A stretch of 64,000 nucleotides of DNA, from assembly GCA_033065855.1 (NCBI GenBank), contig JAVXUO010002549.1, positions 235,024-299,023 of the forward strand, read 5' to 3'. Position 1 is the stretch's first letter. Every line of letters begins with the position of its first letter. The notes beneath the pieces were generated by a model. The model did no database searches. It had not been told where the DNA came from and worked only from the letters and a program-made list of their open reading frames with translations. Below are positions 22,198 to 33,318 of the stretch, piece by piece. The translations under genes and the position numbers were made by a program. This DNA is from Escallonia rubra. Lineage: Eukaryota > Streptophyta > Magnoliopsida > Escalloniales > Escalloniaceae.

Positions 22198-23344
22198 GGG
22201 TTAATTACACTTACGTCCCTGAGGTTTAGGTTTATTACAGTTAAGGACACAAAGTTTCAAAAGGTAACAAATCGTGTCCACAAACGTTAAAAAGGTAACA
22301 CTTGTGTCCATCCGTCAAGTATCCGTCCAAAAAGTATACTTTTTCGGTGATGTCATCATTATGTATTTTTTAAATGACAATATTACCCTTGTTAAAAAGC
22401 TAATTTTTAAAGAAATGAGTTTCTCTCTCCAAATATTTTTAGAAACTCTCTTCCTAATCTGAATTTCCAGTCGCCCCCTCCCTCGCCCCATGCCGCCGGC
22501 AGCCCTCTCCCTCACCCTACCTCGCCACTGGCAGCCCCCTCCCTCACCCCACCTAGCCGCCGACAGCCCTTTCCTTCAGCCTACCCCGGCAGCAGCCCCT
22601 CCTTCATCCCACCCAGCCGGCAGTCCCCTCCCTCACCCCACCTCGCCGCCGACAGCCTCTTCCCTCTACCAGAACACGATGGGCTCGTTGTGCGGCGGTG
22701 GGCTCGTTGTGCGGCGGTGGGCCTGTTGTCATCAGCGGAGAGGAAGGGCGGGCAGCAGGTTAGGGAGAAGGAGGGGCGGCAGCGTGTGTAGCGGCAGATG
22801 TGCGGCCGTGGCTGTAATGGCGCCGACGGGGAGGGAGAGGGGGCGAGCTGGGGGAAGGGAGAGATAGGCAGCGGGGTTGGGGGGAAGGGAAGGGGGTGGG
22901 CAGCGGGGTTGGGGGGAAGGGAAGGGGGAGATTCATCAGTGTTTCCTAAAACCCTAAATTGAACAAATGTACCCTAATTTGAAAGATTATGGCTTTGAAA
23001 TTCCTAATTTGTCAAATTAGGGTTTGGAAAACCTAATTTAGAAATTTTGAAACTCTAATTTGTCAAATTAGGGCTTCGAAACCTCTAATTTGTCAAATTA
23101 GGGTTTTGAAACCCTAATTTGGAAATTTTGAAACCCTAATTTGAAACTGAATGGAACCCTAATTTGAAGAGATGATTGGCATTTGAAAATTTGAAGAGAG
23201 ATCATGGGCAATATGGTCATTTCGACAATTCCGTTATATATTTGGGTATTCCGTTAAATCAATGGATATAAGTGCCTATTTTCCAAACTTATGGACACGC
23301 TTGTAATTACACCTAAACTTCAAGGACATAAGTGTAATTAACCC
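22198..23344. mobile_element. Non-autonomous Mutator-like element in SDR copy A intron
   Basis: The ends are GGGTTAATTACACTTACGTC and, inverted, GGGTTAATTACACTTATGTC. Homology continues through TGAGGTTTAGGT / TGAAGTTTAGGT, then CACAAGTGTCC-type words. Flanks TAGAATTTT (left) and TAATAATTT (right) may be an eroded 9-bp duplication. The equivalent intron of SDR copy B (around 36800-36830) has no such sequence, so this insertion came after the gene duplication. The interior has a GC-rich block (22470-22900) and a palindromic AT minisatellite. No transposase is seen. Confidence 0.75.
22945..23170. repeat. Palindromic TAATTTGTCAAATTA minisatellite
   Basis: The palindrome CTAATTTGTCAAATTAGG occurs three times between 22985 and 23105 with short A-rich spacers. 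ACCCTAATTTGAAA words surround it on both sides. The repeats lie wholly inside the Mutator-like element. Confidence 0.8.
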
Positions 23345-23826
23345 TAATAATTTTTGAAATATTATCAGTCACATCTTTTTAAAAAAACGTAATTTTGAAA
23401 AAAAATTAAAAAATAATAACGCCATGTGCGACCATGCCAAATCACGTCACAACAGTTATATATATAATATGTAACCGTTGTAACTATTTTTTTTTTTCAA
23501 CAATTGTGTTTATCCAAAACTTACATTTTTGAGTTTGACAAGTTTGATCATAATTCTATATTTTCATAATACTTGCAATTTTTGTACTCTCTTTTGTCTC
23601 AAAAGTTTCTAAAGCCAAGAGTGAACAACTTCAAAGAAATTTGAAGGGGAATTTTCAAATTTGCTGTTTGCGAATTCCCACTGAGACTTATTTGTGTCTT
23701 TGAAGATTATTTATCTGCAACCCATCAACAAATTTGATTTTGAATGGGGATAAATAAAGCCTTTAATAAAATGATTACATGCCTCAACGTCTTTATTTGT
23801 GATTTTGCTTCCATCTAATTTCCAAC
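23345..23826. other. Remnant of SDR copy A intron
   Basis: This stretch aligns by eye with the copy B intron at about 36845-37180. Shared blocks include CCACATCTTTT, AACAATTGTGTTTATCC/AACGGTTGTGTCTATTC, AGAGTGAA-AACTTCAAAGAAATT and GATTATTTATCTGCAACC. It ends at the Copia insertion point and resumes at 28503. Confidence 0.75.
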
Positions 23827-24034
23827 TAAAGAAAATTATATTGATGTTTGAAATTTGGCTCAGTTACTTATAAAGTCTTCATTGTCTCTTGTATATTTAC
23901 ACACAGATTCTAGAGTTCTAAAGCTACAAGGCAGCTACATAATTTGAAATACAAACTACCAATCTGATCTTATCCCATTTTCTTGGGGAGATGGTTGGTT
24001 GCCAAATCTTATGAATCAATTTAAATCTTCATTA
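23827..24034 (-). repeat. 3' LTR of the Copia element
   Basis: This 208-bp direct repeat matches 28311-28502. On the minus strand it begins TAATGAAGATTTAAAT and ends in TTTCTTTA, so the termini are TA...TA, not the usual TG...CA. It is longer than the other LTR mainly through a TATTTACACACA segment. Confidence 0.9.
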
Positions 24035-27000
24035 CTCCCCCTCAAACTTAGCTGCATGTACGAACAAAGGCCAAGTTTGGTGCGCAAATGTTGAAAAGCA
24101 TCCCGAGACAAAGGCTTGGTGAAAATATCAGCGAGCTGCTGATTGGAAGAGACGAATCGAGTGACAAGGGATCCAAGGGCTACCTTCTCACGTACAAAGT
24201 GATAGTCCACCTCAATGTGTTTAGTTCGTGCGTGGAAAACCGGATTAATAGACATGTAAAGAGTAGCAAGGTTATCACAAAATAAGGTTGCTGGATGATG
24301 TTGAACCATGCCAACATCACGAAGAAGGAAGGAGAGCCATGTTAGTTTAGCGGTTGTAGAAGCCATTTCACGGTACTCAGCTTCAGCACTTGAACGAGCA
24401 ACAATTGATTGTTTCTTTGCACTCCAAGAGATACAGTTTGAACCAAGAAACGTGCAAAAGCCAGTGGTTGATTGCCTTGAAGAAGGACAACCGGCCCAGT
24501 CTGCATCACAAAAGGCGTAGAGGTCAAAACTACTAGCATATCGAATTTGAAGATCAAGTTGAGTAGTGTGTTTGACATATCGCAATATACGTTTCATTAA
24601 CTGAAAAGCCGCTTGAGTTGGACAATGTATGGGTTAACAGACGACGTTTATTGCGTATGAAAGATCAGGCCGAGTCATAGTAAGATATTGAAGGCCGCCA
24701 ACAATGCTCTGAAACAAAGTTAGGTCATGGAAGATAGAATCTCTATTTTTTAAGGAGAACGACTTGGGAGCCATGGGATTGGCTATTGGTTTGCTGTCAA
24801 CCATCATAGCACGTTGCAAAATATCACCAGCGTACTTGGATTGATGAAGAAAGAGGCCATCAGGGGTGCGATTAACTTGAATACCTAAAAAGAAATAAAG
24901 GGGACCCAAGTCCTTCATAGAGAACATATGTCCAAGATCTGCAATAAATTCATCTAAAAGAGTATTGTTATTTCCGGTCAATGTTATATCGTCAACATAT
25001 AATAAGAGAATCATGATTTGATTATCGTGACGATACACAAAGAGGGATGAGTCTGCAACGCTACAAAAGAAGCCATATGAGATATAAAAAAAAAACAAGC
25101 TAAATCGGTCGAACCATGCCCGTGGAGCCTGTTTGAGACCGTAAAGAGCCTTTTTAAGACGACAAACATGGTCTGGTCGATGCTTGTCGATAAAACCCGG
25201 TGGCTGCTCTTGTAGAAGACCGTGTAAAAATGCATTTCTGACGTCAAGTTGACGAATAGACCATATACGCACTGTTGCATAAGTAAGAATAACTCTAATT
25301 GTCCAAGGCTTAATGATATGACTGAAAGTTTAAAAAAATATATGCCTTATTGTTGATTGTAGCCCTTTGCCACAAGACGGGCTTTCAATCTATGAAGAGA
25401 TCCATCAGCTTGAAGCTTTGTCTTAAATATCCAACGACAACCCACAACGTTAAAGGAAGAACAACGAGGCACCAAATCCCATGTGTCATTATCTGTAAGA
25501 GCCTGCATTTCTTCAACCATAGCTTGTTTCCACCCTGGATGTTTAAGGGCAGATTTCACTGTCTTGGGTTCTTGGGGAATAGCTGAAAGAATGAGAGCAT
25601 ACTTGGGATTGGCTTTGACAATACTTGCTTACTTCTTGTTATCATGGGGTGGGAAAGAGCACATGAAGATGTAGATGAAGGACTAACATCAAACTGGGAA
25701 TTAGATGGTGGAGTAACACAAGTAGTACTGGGTATTGTAAAGGGTGAGGTTGAATTAGGGACCACAAGTGGTTCTCCATATGGTGGCCATGAAACAAGAG
25801 GAATAATCTCAAGTTCAGTAGGTGGAAATAAAATGGGCACCTGGTCTCTTGTTTGGTCAAGAGCTGGTGGATCTCCTGTGAAAAGCCGAGCCCGCTCCTG
25901 AAAAATGGTCTTCTTGCGTTGGAATATCAACTGGTTGTGCAATTTGTGGAGAAAGCCACTCTGTAAATGTGGAGAGCTCACCCTCAACCTGTTCTTGTAA
26001 GCAAGTGGGAGAGGTCAATGAAAATGGAAAAATTGTTTCATCAAAGACTACACATCTTGATATATATACTCTATTTGTTGGACGATGGAAGCATCGATAA
26101 CCCTTTTGCTTATCACTGTAACCCAAGAAGACGCATGGTAACGATCTAGGAGCCAATTTGTCATGAGCATACGGTCGCAAATATGGATAGCATAGAGATC
26201 CAAAGATACGCAACATAGAATAATCTGGTTTTCTAGAAAATAACAGCTCATACGGACTCGTCGTTTTCATCGCAGGAGATGGCAAACGGTTAATCAAGAA
26301 AACAATCGTAGAGAAAGCTTCTACCCAGAAATGCCGAGGGACGGAGCCTTGAAAAAGAATAGCAAGACCAAGTTCAACTATATAGCGATGCTTGCGTTCG
26401 GCAACGCCATTTTGTTGCGGTGTCATTGGACATGAAATATGGTTAATAATCCCACAACTTGCAAGATGATTAAGAAAGTCCCGCTTTGAGAATTCTCATC
26501 CCCCGTCTGCTTGAAAGCTTTTTATTTTTCGATCAAATTGTGTCTCAACTAATTTTTGAAAAAGAAGAAACTTATCAAAGAATTCCGATTTTCTTTTCAA
26601 CGGATAAAACCAACTGAATCTTGAATAGTCATCAATAAACACCACATAATACTTGAAACCTTGAACAAACAAGCAAGGTAGGGGCTGGTCCCTAAGATCA
26701 CAATGTACTTTTTCGAGAGGTACATTTGATTTATGATTGAAAATGCTAAACGGAAGACAACAACTTTTACTCATCTGACAACTCATGCATAAACCATGAG
26801 ACTTTTTGTTAATAGAAATAAGCCTATTACTTAGAGGAATTGCAGAACTCTTGCTTGTGAATGCCCCAGTCTTTGGTGCCAAGTAACTTCGTTCACTGTC
26901 CGAAAACGAGTTGAAAAGTTGGCTTGTAATTGCTGATCTTCCAGGGCATAAAGACCTCATTTTCTACTCCCTTTTGCAAGAACTTTGTTGGTCCGTAGTT

Positions 27001-27313
27001 CCTTTATCACAAATCCGTTACCATCAAACTCGAATGAACATGGACAATCATTAGTGAGTTGTGAAACAGAGAAGAGACTCTTCTGAATATGAGGAACAAC
27101 TAGCACATCTTTTAATGGGATTACAGAATGTCCACTTTTAATCTTTCCATCACCAATATGACAGATGTGTAGTTTATTTCCATTTCTTACCATTACTGAA
27201 TCTGAACCTTGATAACGAACCAAATTAGAGAGTTTACCTGGATCTTCAGTTATGTGAGCAATTGCGCCAGTAACCAAAAACCATTTAGAATCTTGAGAGT
27301 CTATAACATGCAT
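24016..27313 (-). pseudogene. Copia pol remnant (protease, integrase, RT, RNase H)
   Basis: Reading along the minus strand, 27313-26957 is the protease region. Its active-site triplet reads VTG where DTG is expected (WFLVTGAIAHIT), so the catalytic Asp is lost. 26960-25857 covers the integrase: a CMSCQMSK zinc-binding remnant, CDLRD and FIDDYSRFSW of the core, then the NGVAERKHR motif and FLGYSDKQKGYRC. 25559-24634 is reverse transcriptase with WKQAMVEEM, RLKARLVAKGY, LDVRNAFLHG, ALYGLKQAPRAW and the catalytic LLYVDDITLTG. 24597-24016 is RNase H with FCDADWAGC, SSAEAEYREMA and TKHIEVDYHFVRE. Several frame changes and stops separate the blocks, so no functional polyprotein can be made. Confidence 0.92.
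24035..24047 (-). other. Polypurine tract of the Copia element
   Basis: The minus strand reads AGTTTGAGGGGGAG immediately before the 3' LTR. This is the conserved plus-strand priming site of plant Copia elements. Confidence 0.85.
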
Positions 27314-27318
27314 TGCTG

Positions 27319-28253
27319 CTAGGGCCTTAGGAATATCAGTAGCTTGGAATGAGTGATTAAACCTATGCCAACACTTAAGAGCCTCGTGCCCTTTCTTGTT
27401 GCAGATTTGACAAATTGGCGGATGGCCTTCGGGATTTGCAACATTGCTCTTAGGCTGAGACTGAGGCGGAAAAGAAGATCAAAATTGACTTTGTCCAGTT
27501 TGAAGGAAACCTTTTCCCTTTGACGTGAAATAGGAACTTCCACCTTTCTTGTCGGAATTTTTGTTACCATTTGATGTTCTCTGGCTATAGTAGACCATGG
27601 AGTGATTAAGTGATTCACTCTGATGTCCTTTACTCCTAAGCTCATGGCTTTGGAGTAAAGGAATCAAATCAGCATATGATGGTACATGTGGTTTTAACAT
27701 TGTGGTGGCAAAAGACTCATACTTTGGACCAAGTCCACTCAACAACCAAAAAACTTTATTTTGATAAGTAACAGGCTTTCCAACAGCATTCAATTGATCA
27801 CAAGTCTTCTTGAAATCACGTAGATGGTCAGACAAAGAAGCATTACCTTTCTTTACCTGAAGTTGAGCCAAAAGTTCAAACTCTGTAGCTTGAGAATTCT
27901 GAGAAAAAGTATCCCCAAGGGCTTTCCACACATTGGTGGAAGTCTTAAGGCCAACGACAACACCTAGAGCCTCTTCAGAAAGCATCCCGGTATCCATGCT
28001 TTTACTAAGCGATCCGTGCGAACCCATGACGTAAGTCTGGATTCGGAATTCTCTTATTTCCATCAGATGAGTTCACTTCAGAATCAGGTGCAACAATGTC
28101 CCCATTGATGAAGCCTAAAAGATCTTGGCTTTCAATTAAGGACAGCATTTGCATCTCCCACAACAGGTAATTGCTTGTACTCAGTTTGAGGGAAACAAAA
28201 TTTGCTACGTTCAAGTTGCAAGGATAAGCATACTTGACTGATGAAGTAGACAT
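27319..28253 (-). pseudogene. Copia gag remnant
   Basis: The first frame (28253-28008) begins at an ATG just inside the primer-binding site and reads VKLSTSNYLLWEMQML, the DUF4219/UBN2-type gag start. A frameshift near 28030 moves to the next frame (28063-27479), containing WKALGDTFSQNSQATEFELLAQ and KPVTYQNKVFWLLSGLG. Another frame change leads to a zinc knuckle ICQICNKKGHEALKCWHR close to 27400. It would encode the capsid-like protein, but is broken in at least two places. Confidence 0.88.
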
Positions 28254-28297
28254 TTTGGTTGAATTTGCTGCTGTGAGAAGGTCAGAGTCCTCTTGGA

Positions 28298-28309
28298 GGC
28301 TCTGATACC
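28298..28309 (-). other. Primer-binding site of the Copia element
   Basis: The minus strand reads GGTATCAGAGCC directly after the 5' LTR. It is complementary to the 3' end of plant initiator methionine tRNA, the standard Copia primer. Confidence 0.9.
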
Positions 28310-28310
28310 T

Positions 28311-28502
28311 TAAAGAAAATTATATTAATGTTTGAAATTTGTCTCAATTACTTCTAAAGTCTTCACTATCTCTTGAGTTCTAGAGTTCTAAAGCTACAAG
28401 GCAGCTACATAATTTGAAATACAAACTACCAATATGATCTTATCCTATTTTCTTGGAGAGATGGTTAGTTGATCAGTTTGATTTGAATTTAAATCTTCAT
28501 TA
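28311..28502 (-). repeat. 5' LTR of the Copia element
   Basis: This 192-bp direct repeat of 23827-24034 has the same TA...TA termini. It is followed on the right by the target duplication CCAAC (28503-28507). Confidence 0.9.
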
Positions 28503-28686
28503 CCAACATGTTGCAATTGTCAACAGGCCCCTTAACTTTTGTCATTTCGCTTCCATCTGATAATTATGAGCAAAAAAAGAACTTGATCATCTCTCTTATT
28601 TCTCCTTTCCTATCGATCCTCTCCATATTCATTCCAATTTGACTAAACTATGTCTTCCGAGACAATTGTTAATGTCACTACTGCAG

Positions 28687-29096
28687 GTGTGTTCTTCGGA
28701 ACCAAACATGCTGCTCGCGTAATGATCCCAACTTGCACCGGTAGCATCATTGCGATTGCAAGTACTTGTGGCATTCTTGGAGGATTTGGAACCCATGCAT
28801 ACGTGAGTTCAAAGCATGCCGTGGTGGGACTCGCTAAAAATGTTGCTGCGGAGCTTGGTCAGTTCCAGATTCGCATGAATTGCATATCACCCCACGTGGT
28901 GCCAACAGCAATGGCTGAGAAACTTCTCAACGGTGATCAATTATCGAGAGTGTATTACAACATGAAGGGGAAAGATCTCCGGGAGCAAGATGTGGCAGAA
29001 GCTGCACTTTTTCTGGCGAGTGATGAGTCTAAGTATGTGAGTGGGCATAATCTAGTAGTAGATGGAGGTTACACCGTGACAAATCGCCTTTTTTGA
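28687..29096 (+). pseudogene. SDR copy A: last exon of a short-chain dehydrogenase/reductase (truncated gene)
   Basis: The exon follows a CTGCAG acceptor at 28681-28686 and reads open for 136 residues to TGA at 29094-29096. It carries the catalytic core of a classical SDR of the secoisolariciresinol dehydrogenase / momilactone synthase-like group: GSIIAIASTCG with the Ser, then the YVSSK active-site Tyr and Lys, NCISPHVVPT and VVDGGYTV near the C-terminus. It differs from copy B's exon at about 27 of 136 residues. The exons for the Rossmann NAD-binding half (TGxxxGxG, NNAG) are not found between the NLR and this exon, and the preceding intron has gained two transposons. An ATG at 28650 lies in intron sequence. 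Most likely it is a 5'-truncated pseudogene. Confidence 0.8.
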
Positions 29097-29940
29097 AGAA
29101 GTTGATGTTGAAAAACTTAGTTGTGATTTCTAGCATCTAAAAATATATATGACTCTAAGGCTTTTGGTGCTCCTAGGTTGACAGCCATTATCAAGTATAT
29201 TTATATATTGTCAAAATATATACTCGGTGCATTTCTAAATACTAACGTGTCTTTGTAGTAATTGCATTTACGGCTCATAATTTTAAACATATTATTTGTG
29301 TGCGTGTGTGTAGATCTATAACAGTTAAAGAAGAAAAAAAAAAACATAGAAGAAGAAATGGAAAAAAAAATCCAGGCAAAATTGTTTTTTAATATGTAAA
29401 GGGTGCTTGAAACGAAGGGAGGTTCAGATCGCCTACACATCATGCAATTCTTTGGCCTATGACAATAGGATTTGCTATCCACTTCCTTGGATCCGTGGCA
29501 CCTATCCAATGGTCTTAAAGCCCTTAAACTTCAAATTTTCGAATGTTTCCTTGGTAGGTTCCAACAACCATATTTTTTTAAGAGTTGCAACTCGATCTTC
29601 ATTAGAAATGCTTAATCACTAATTCATTGTCTATGCAAATAAAATTTCGAACTTTATGTGTAAACTAATTGCAACTTATATCTTCTTCTATTTCTCTCTA
29701 AAAATTCGTGAACTTTCTTACTGAGTGTTACATAAGTGTTATCCTAAGTGTGTTCTTGATAGTCTTGAGAGATGTAGAATAGGTTTTTCTTAATTCTATT
29801 TGCACCATAGCTGGAAAAATACTATCATTAAGATACCCAAGTGCCTTTCCCAACAATAACCTTGTTTTATTCTTTACCTTCTCGAGTTTCTTAAATCCAC
29901 ATAACTTTACATAGATCATCGTACAATAATTTAAATACAG
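29097..29940. other. 3' flank of SDR copy A, duplicated in copy B
   Basis: This stretch aligns with 37787-38690 of copy B. Shared blocks are GAAGT-ATGTTGAAAAACTTA, GGCTTTTGGTGCTC, CTTGGATCCGTGGCACCTATC and GTTATCCTAAGTGTGTTCTTG. It includes the presumed SDR 3' UTR and the leader of the downstream Copia fragment. No other gene is seen. Confidence 0.6.
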
Positions 29941-29944
29941 TTAT

Positions 29945-30480
29945 TTTAACATAATTGCTGCAACAATTGTGAAGGCTGCACAACCTCAAGAACTGGAGAG
30001 GCTTGAGAGATTCAACAGGTTGAATCACAAGAGATCGAACATTAATTTTTTCTACCAATTCACTGTCACCAGAGTGGCTTACATGCTTTCAATAGGGCAT
30101 TCGACACATGAAGTTGCATTCTTTGATTCATCCAATGGAGGACCAACCAGTGATGGTTCAAACATTGCTTTTCTAAGAAATTCGTAGTACCAAACAAATC
30201 AAGCGTCCTCTCACGGAGAATCAAAATAAATGGTTGCGCATGACTATGTGTGCTCCTACACCATCTTAATCCCATGAGGAACAATCTTTTGAACGTGTTT
30301 CACAAGATAGTACGGCATGAGAGATGTGTAATACGATTCAAATTAGGCAGTGGATAAAGATGTCAGTATTATGTCTATCGTTGTCAATAATTGTATCGAT
30401 CAAGTGATGATACTATGAAATGGATCAATAAATGACCATACCCAAGTGATTAAACTGACACGAGGTGTGTGTAACTCGGG
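29945..30480 (+). pseudogene. Copia gag fragment, copy A
   Basis: The frame starting near 29969 reads ELERLERFNRLNHKRSN and FYQFTVTRVAYMLS, resembling the N-terminal gag (DUF4219/UBN2) region of a Copia family different from the complete element at 23827. Several stops follow. The same sequence, better preserved, is at 38690-38877 and 42651-42796 in copy B, so the fragment was in place before the segment duplicated. The CCAATGGAG stretch near 30133 is the empty site for the hAT insertion in copy B, and ATCCCATGA near 30270 is the empty site for the Mutator-like insertion there. Confidence 0.7.
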
Positions 30481-31451
30481 CGCAACATGCGGTCTAGTGA
30501 AATTTAAAGACCTCTATTCAGCCAATTGTATTAGCTTAACGGAAATGAACTTTGACTCGCTGGCTTCTCCTTCTTCTCCGTCAAGCTATTTGAATTGCAG
30601 CTCGGTTGCCATGTAACACACTGATGGAGGCAATGGCCTCAATGTAGGCTCCTCCTCCCTCGAACAATTAAGGCTTGCGCCCTCTTTCCACTTGTAGATC
30701 TTGGCATGTAGCTAGCAGCTGCTTATTTTCATTTCAAACATTGGATGATTGGTCCAGCTCTCGCAGAATAAAAAATGGATTTCAATAAACTAGTTATCCT
30801 TTGGTAGGAAAACCAAATGTGTAAACGTTGACACATTTGTGGTCTTAATCTTTTATTGAATAAAAAAATCATTTTCTTCACGTTCTTCTTTAATGTTCCT
30901 CATTCATTATTAACTAGCATTTCCTGCAGTCTTGAATTTATTATTAGTATTGTCAAGGAGGCATAAGAATCAATGCCGACCACGGCGGGGGAACAAACCT
31001 AAGGTTTCTATTTTTATTTTATTTTTGATTAGTGAATCTCACGACAAAAAAAATCGCCAGAAAAGGGGACGGAATACGTCAAAGCTTTACACGCACTAAT
31101 CACCAATCTATACAAAGCAAAAGCTGTCCATAAAATCTAAAAAAGCATCATCGGACCTAGAAGAGCCGTCCAAAGACATCAAAACAAGCTAACAGGAATT
31201 AAGCCCCACAGTTTTTCAGCCCTTCGCTTTCTCTTGTACAACGACTAGCAACCACGTCACGTGACACGATCCACAAGATGTTCAAAAAGCAGAAGACCAT
31301 GTCACAAACTATTTGGTCTACTATTTGAAGAAATTTACAAGTTTTACAAGTTTAAATTAGATGGTCTACTATTAGTTAGGAAGAATTTCAAAAACTTTTT
31401 CTTAAGTACGTTATGGTTTTGGTTTGGATCCAACCGTTTGGATCCTTAAGA
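30481..31451. other. Intergenic or decayed DNA, nothing assigned
   Basis: No gene or clear repeat was recognised. Short frames here have no known domain. GGTTTGGATCC and GTTTGGATCC near 31424 and 31437 are a small direct repeat. Confidence 0.4.
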
Positions 31452-31601
31452 GGAATGCTAGCATTTCTGCTTATATCTGGTCATGATTCCAATATTGTTT
31501 GACACAATAGATTAGGGCATAGGTTTTTATTCCTATGCAGGTTCAGTTTTATCAACTAAAACTTGTGAGTGTTGCGCACAAGCAAAATTACTTTTTAAAA
31601 G
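31452..31601 (+). pseudogene. Copia GAG-pre-integrase fragment (left part)
   Basis: The sequence reads NASISAYI and further on KTCECCAQAKLLFK, the zinc-binding HHCC end that precedes the Copia integrase core. It is split after TTTTAAAAG by the Mutator-like element and resumes at 33319. Confidence 0.7.
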
Positions 31602-31735
31602 GGGTAAATTACCCACGACACTTCTAAGGTTTGACATAAACTACACATGGGCCTACTAAATATTTTTATTACACTAAGCTACACTTTTTTATTTTTCAGT
31701 TAGCAGAATAATTGAAAAGACTATGATACCCCCTG

Positions 31736-32100
31736 TTGGCAGATCGGAGGTTAGCCGCATCCATCTACTCCTTTGTGTACTTGACTGTGTGCGCTGGCTG
31801 CCGTGTCAAGACTATAAGGAAATAACATTGCGCCCTTACTAACAACAATTATTTTTGGTGCAGTGATAAGCGTTTGATCCTAACAATTTGTATCAAAGCA
31901 GGTCACGGGTTCGAGTCCCCTGGGGTGTATCTGGGGAAGGGATTGTTGGCAGATCAGAAGTTGGCCGCGTCCATCCATTCCGTTGTGTTCTTGACCGTGT
32001 GCACTGGCTGCAGTGCCAGGAATATAAAGAAAGAAAGTTGCGCCCTTACTAACAGCAATTTTTTTTTATGCAGTGGTAAGCGCTTGATTCTATCACCCTC
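31736..32100 (+). repeat. Two-copy ~211-bp repeat with tRNA-like B box
   Basis: The phrase TTGGCAGATC-GAAGTTGGCCGC starts at 31736 and again at 31946. Both copies continue through TTCTTGACCGTGTGCACTGGC-type sequence, TTGCGCCCTTACTAAC and GCAGTGGTAAGCG-TTGAT. The first copy includes GGTCACGGGTTCGAGTCCC, which fits a Pol III B box (GGTTCGANNCC). A tRNA-derived SINE head duplicated in tandem is the likeliest reading. Confidence 0.55.
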
Positions 32101-32979
32101 ATAAACAAATAAATTTACCCCCTCTCTCTTACTCTCTCTCACACACCACCCCCCCTGGTGAACCACCACAGCTTTCACTATAATCCCATTCTCCCCAATA
32201 ACATTGCTGCCAACCCGTCAAGCCTATGCCGGCAACACCTTCTGGCGACCGGCAACACCCTCCAGTGACCAAATGCGACCCATCAACATCCTACTAATGG
32301 CCACCCACCAACAGCCCGTCCCTTCACCTTACTGACAGGCCACCACCGCAGCCACCACGACCCACCACCTGGCAACATACTTCGGCGATACCGTCGAAAA
32401 CCCCATCACCCGACAACATCCTCCGGCGACCAATTGCATTCCACCAATGACCCCAATAGACCCACCAATGGCAACACACTGCCCCGCCATGACCCACCAC
32501 CGCAAGCCAATTTCCACATCTAAATCGGCCCAACCATGACCACACCGGCACACCCACGACCACCAATCGCCATCAATCCTAAAATCCATATGCCACCACC
32601 GGCAACACCCTTCGACGACCGCTCGTAACCCACCAACTGCGGCCGGTCGTCATCAGCCACCATACCCACCAACAGCCACCACAAATTTTTAAGCCCCGGC
32701 CAGCAGCCAACCAACGATCAAACAAACCCCACCGCCACTATGGTGATGTTTGTTGAGGGTGGAAAATGGTGGCCCAATGGACACCGGTAGTGTCGCGATG
32801 TGAGGTGGATGAATGTGGTACGGCGCAAGTGTGTGTTTGTAAGGGGCGTTGGAGGGGTGTGCTGTGTTTGGAGGTGGCTGGTGTTGTGGTAGTGCTATAT
32901 CTGTTGGTATTGTTGTAGTCGTGTTAAATCTGTTGGTGGTGGTGGTAAGTATCTTGTGGGCAATATGTTTTTTTTGTGT

Positions 32980-33016
32980 ATGTGTGTGTGTGTGTGTATG
33001 AGAGAGAGAGAGAGGG
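32980..33016. repeat. (GT)n(GA)n microsatellite
   Basis: A GTGTGTGTGT run passes through ATGAGA into GAGAGAGAGAGAG, inside the Mutator-like element. Confidence 0.85.
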
Positions 33017-33318
33017 AGGGAGAGGGCAGTGGTGCTTGGAGGATGGGATGGTGTTCGAAAAAGGGGATGATGGCAGTGCCAGTGGCAGTACCCTGGAGTC
33101 GACAGCGGTGGTTGAAGAAGGGAAGACATCTTAAAGGACAATTTAGGTAGATCACAAAATATTATGTGGTGACCTAACTTTGATTCACGAATGCTTAACC
33201 GAATGGCGTTTTGTGTAAAAATACTTTAAACGACAGAGAGCGGAGTGTAATAAAGATACCTAGTAGGACTCATGTGTAGTTTATGGCAAACTTGATGAGT
33301 ACCGTGTGTAATTTATCC

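Larger units (their letters stand above)
23827..28502 (-). mobile_element. Complete but decayed Ty1/Copia LTR retrotransposon
   Basis: Two direct LTRs bound the element, with a 5-bp target duplication CCAAC at 23822-23826 and 28503-28507. Read on the minus strand it has the 5' LTR at 28502-28311, a primer-binding site GGTATCAGAGCC matching the initiator-Met tRNA end usual in Copia, gag, protease, integrase, reverse transcriptase, RNase H, a polypurine tract GAGGGGGAG and the 3' LTR. Integrase lying before reverse transcriptase defines Copia. Multiple frameshifts and stops break the polyprotein, and the LTRs differ at roughly one base in ten with a short indel. It is therefore an old, inactive copy. 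It inserted into an intron of SDR copy A. Confidence 0.95.
31602..33318. mobile_element. Non-autonomous Mutator-like element nested in a Copia integrase
   Basis: The ends are GGGTAAATTACCCACG and, inverted, GGATAAATTACACACG. Homology extends inward through TTTGACATAAACTACACATG / TTTGCCATAAACTACACATG and TTTATTACAC. It is flanked by a perfect 9-bp duplication TTTTAAAAG at 31593-31601 and 33319-33327, the size typical of the Mutator superfamily. The Copia integrase frame continues across it when the element is ignored. Inside are a tandem tRNA-like repeat (31736-32100), a low-complexity CCACC/GGTGG region and a GT-GA microsatellite. No transposase was found. Confidence 0.9.

Noticed and set aside
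22490-22867. 125-residue proline- and arginine-rich ORF
   Set aside because: It is a GC-rich, low-complexity block inside a non-autonomous Mutator-like element, with no domain and no codon structure.
32324-33141. Overlapping Gly/Trp- and Pro/His-rich ORFs
   Set aside because: They lie in CCACC/GGTGG low-complexity DNA inside a Mutator-like element.
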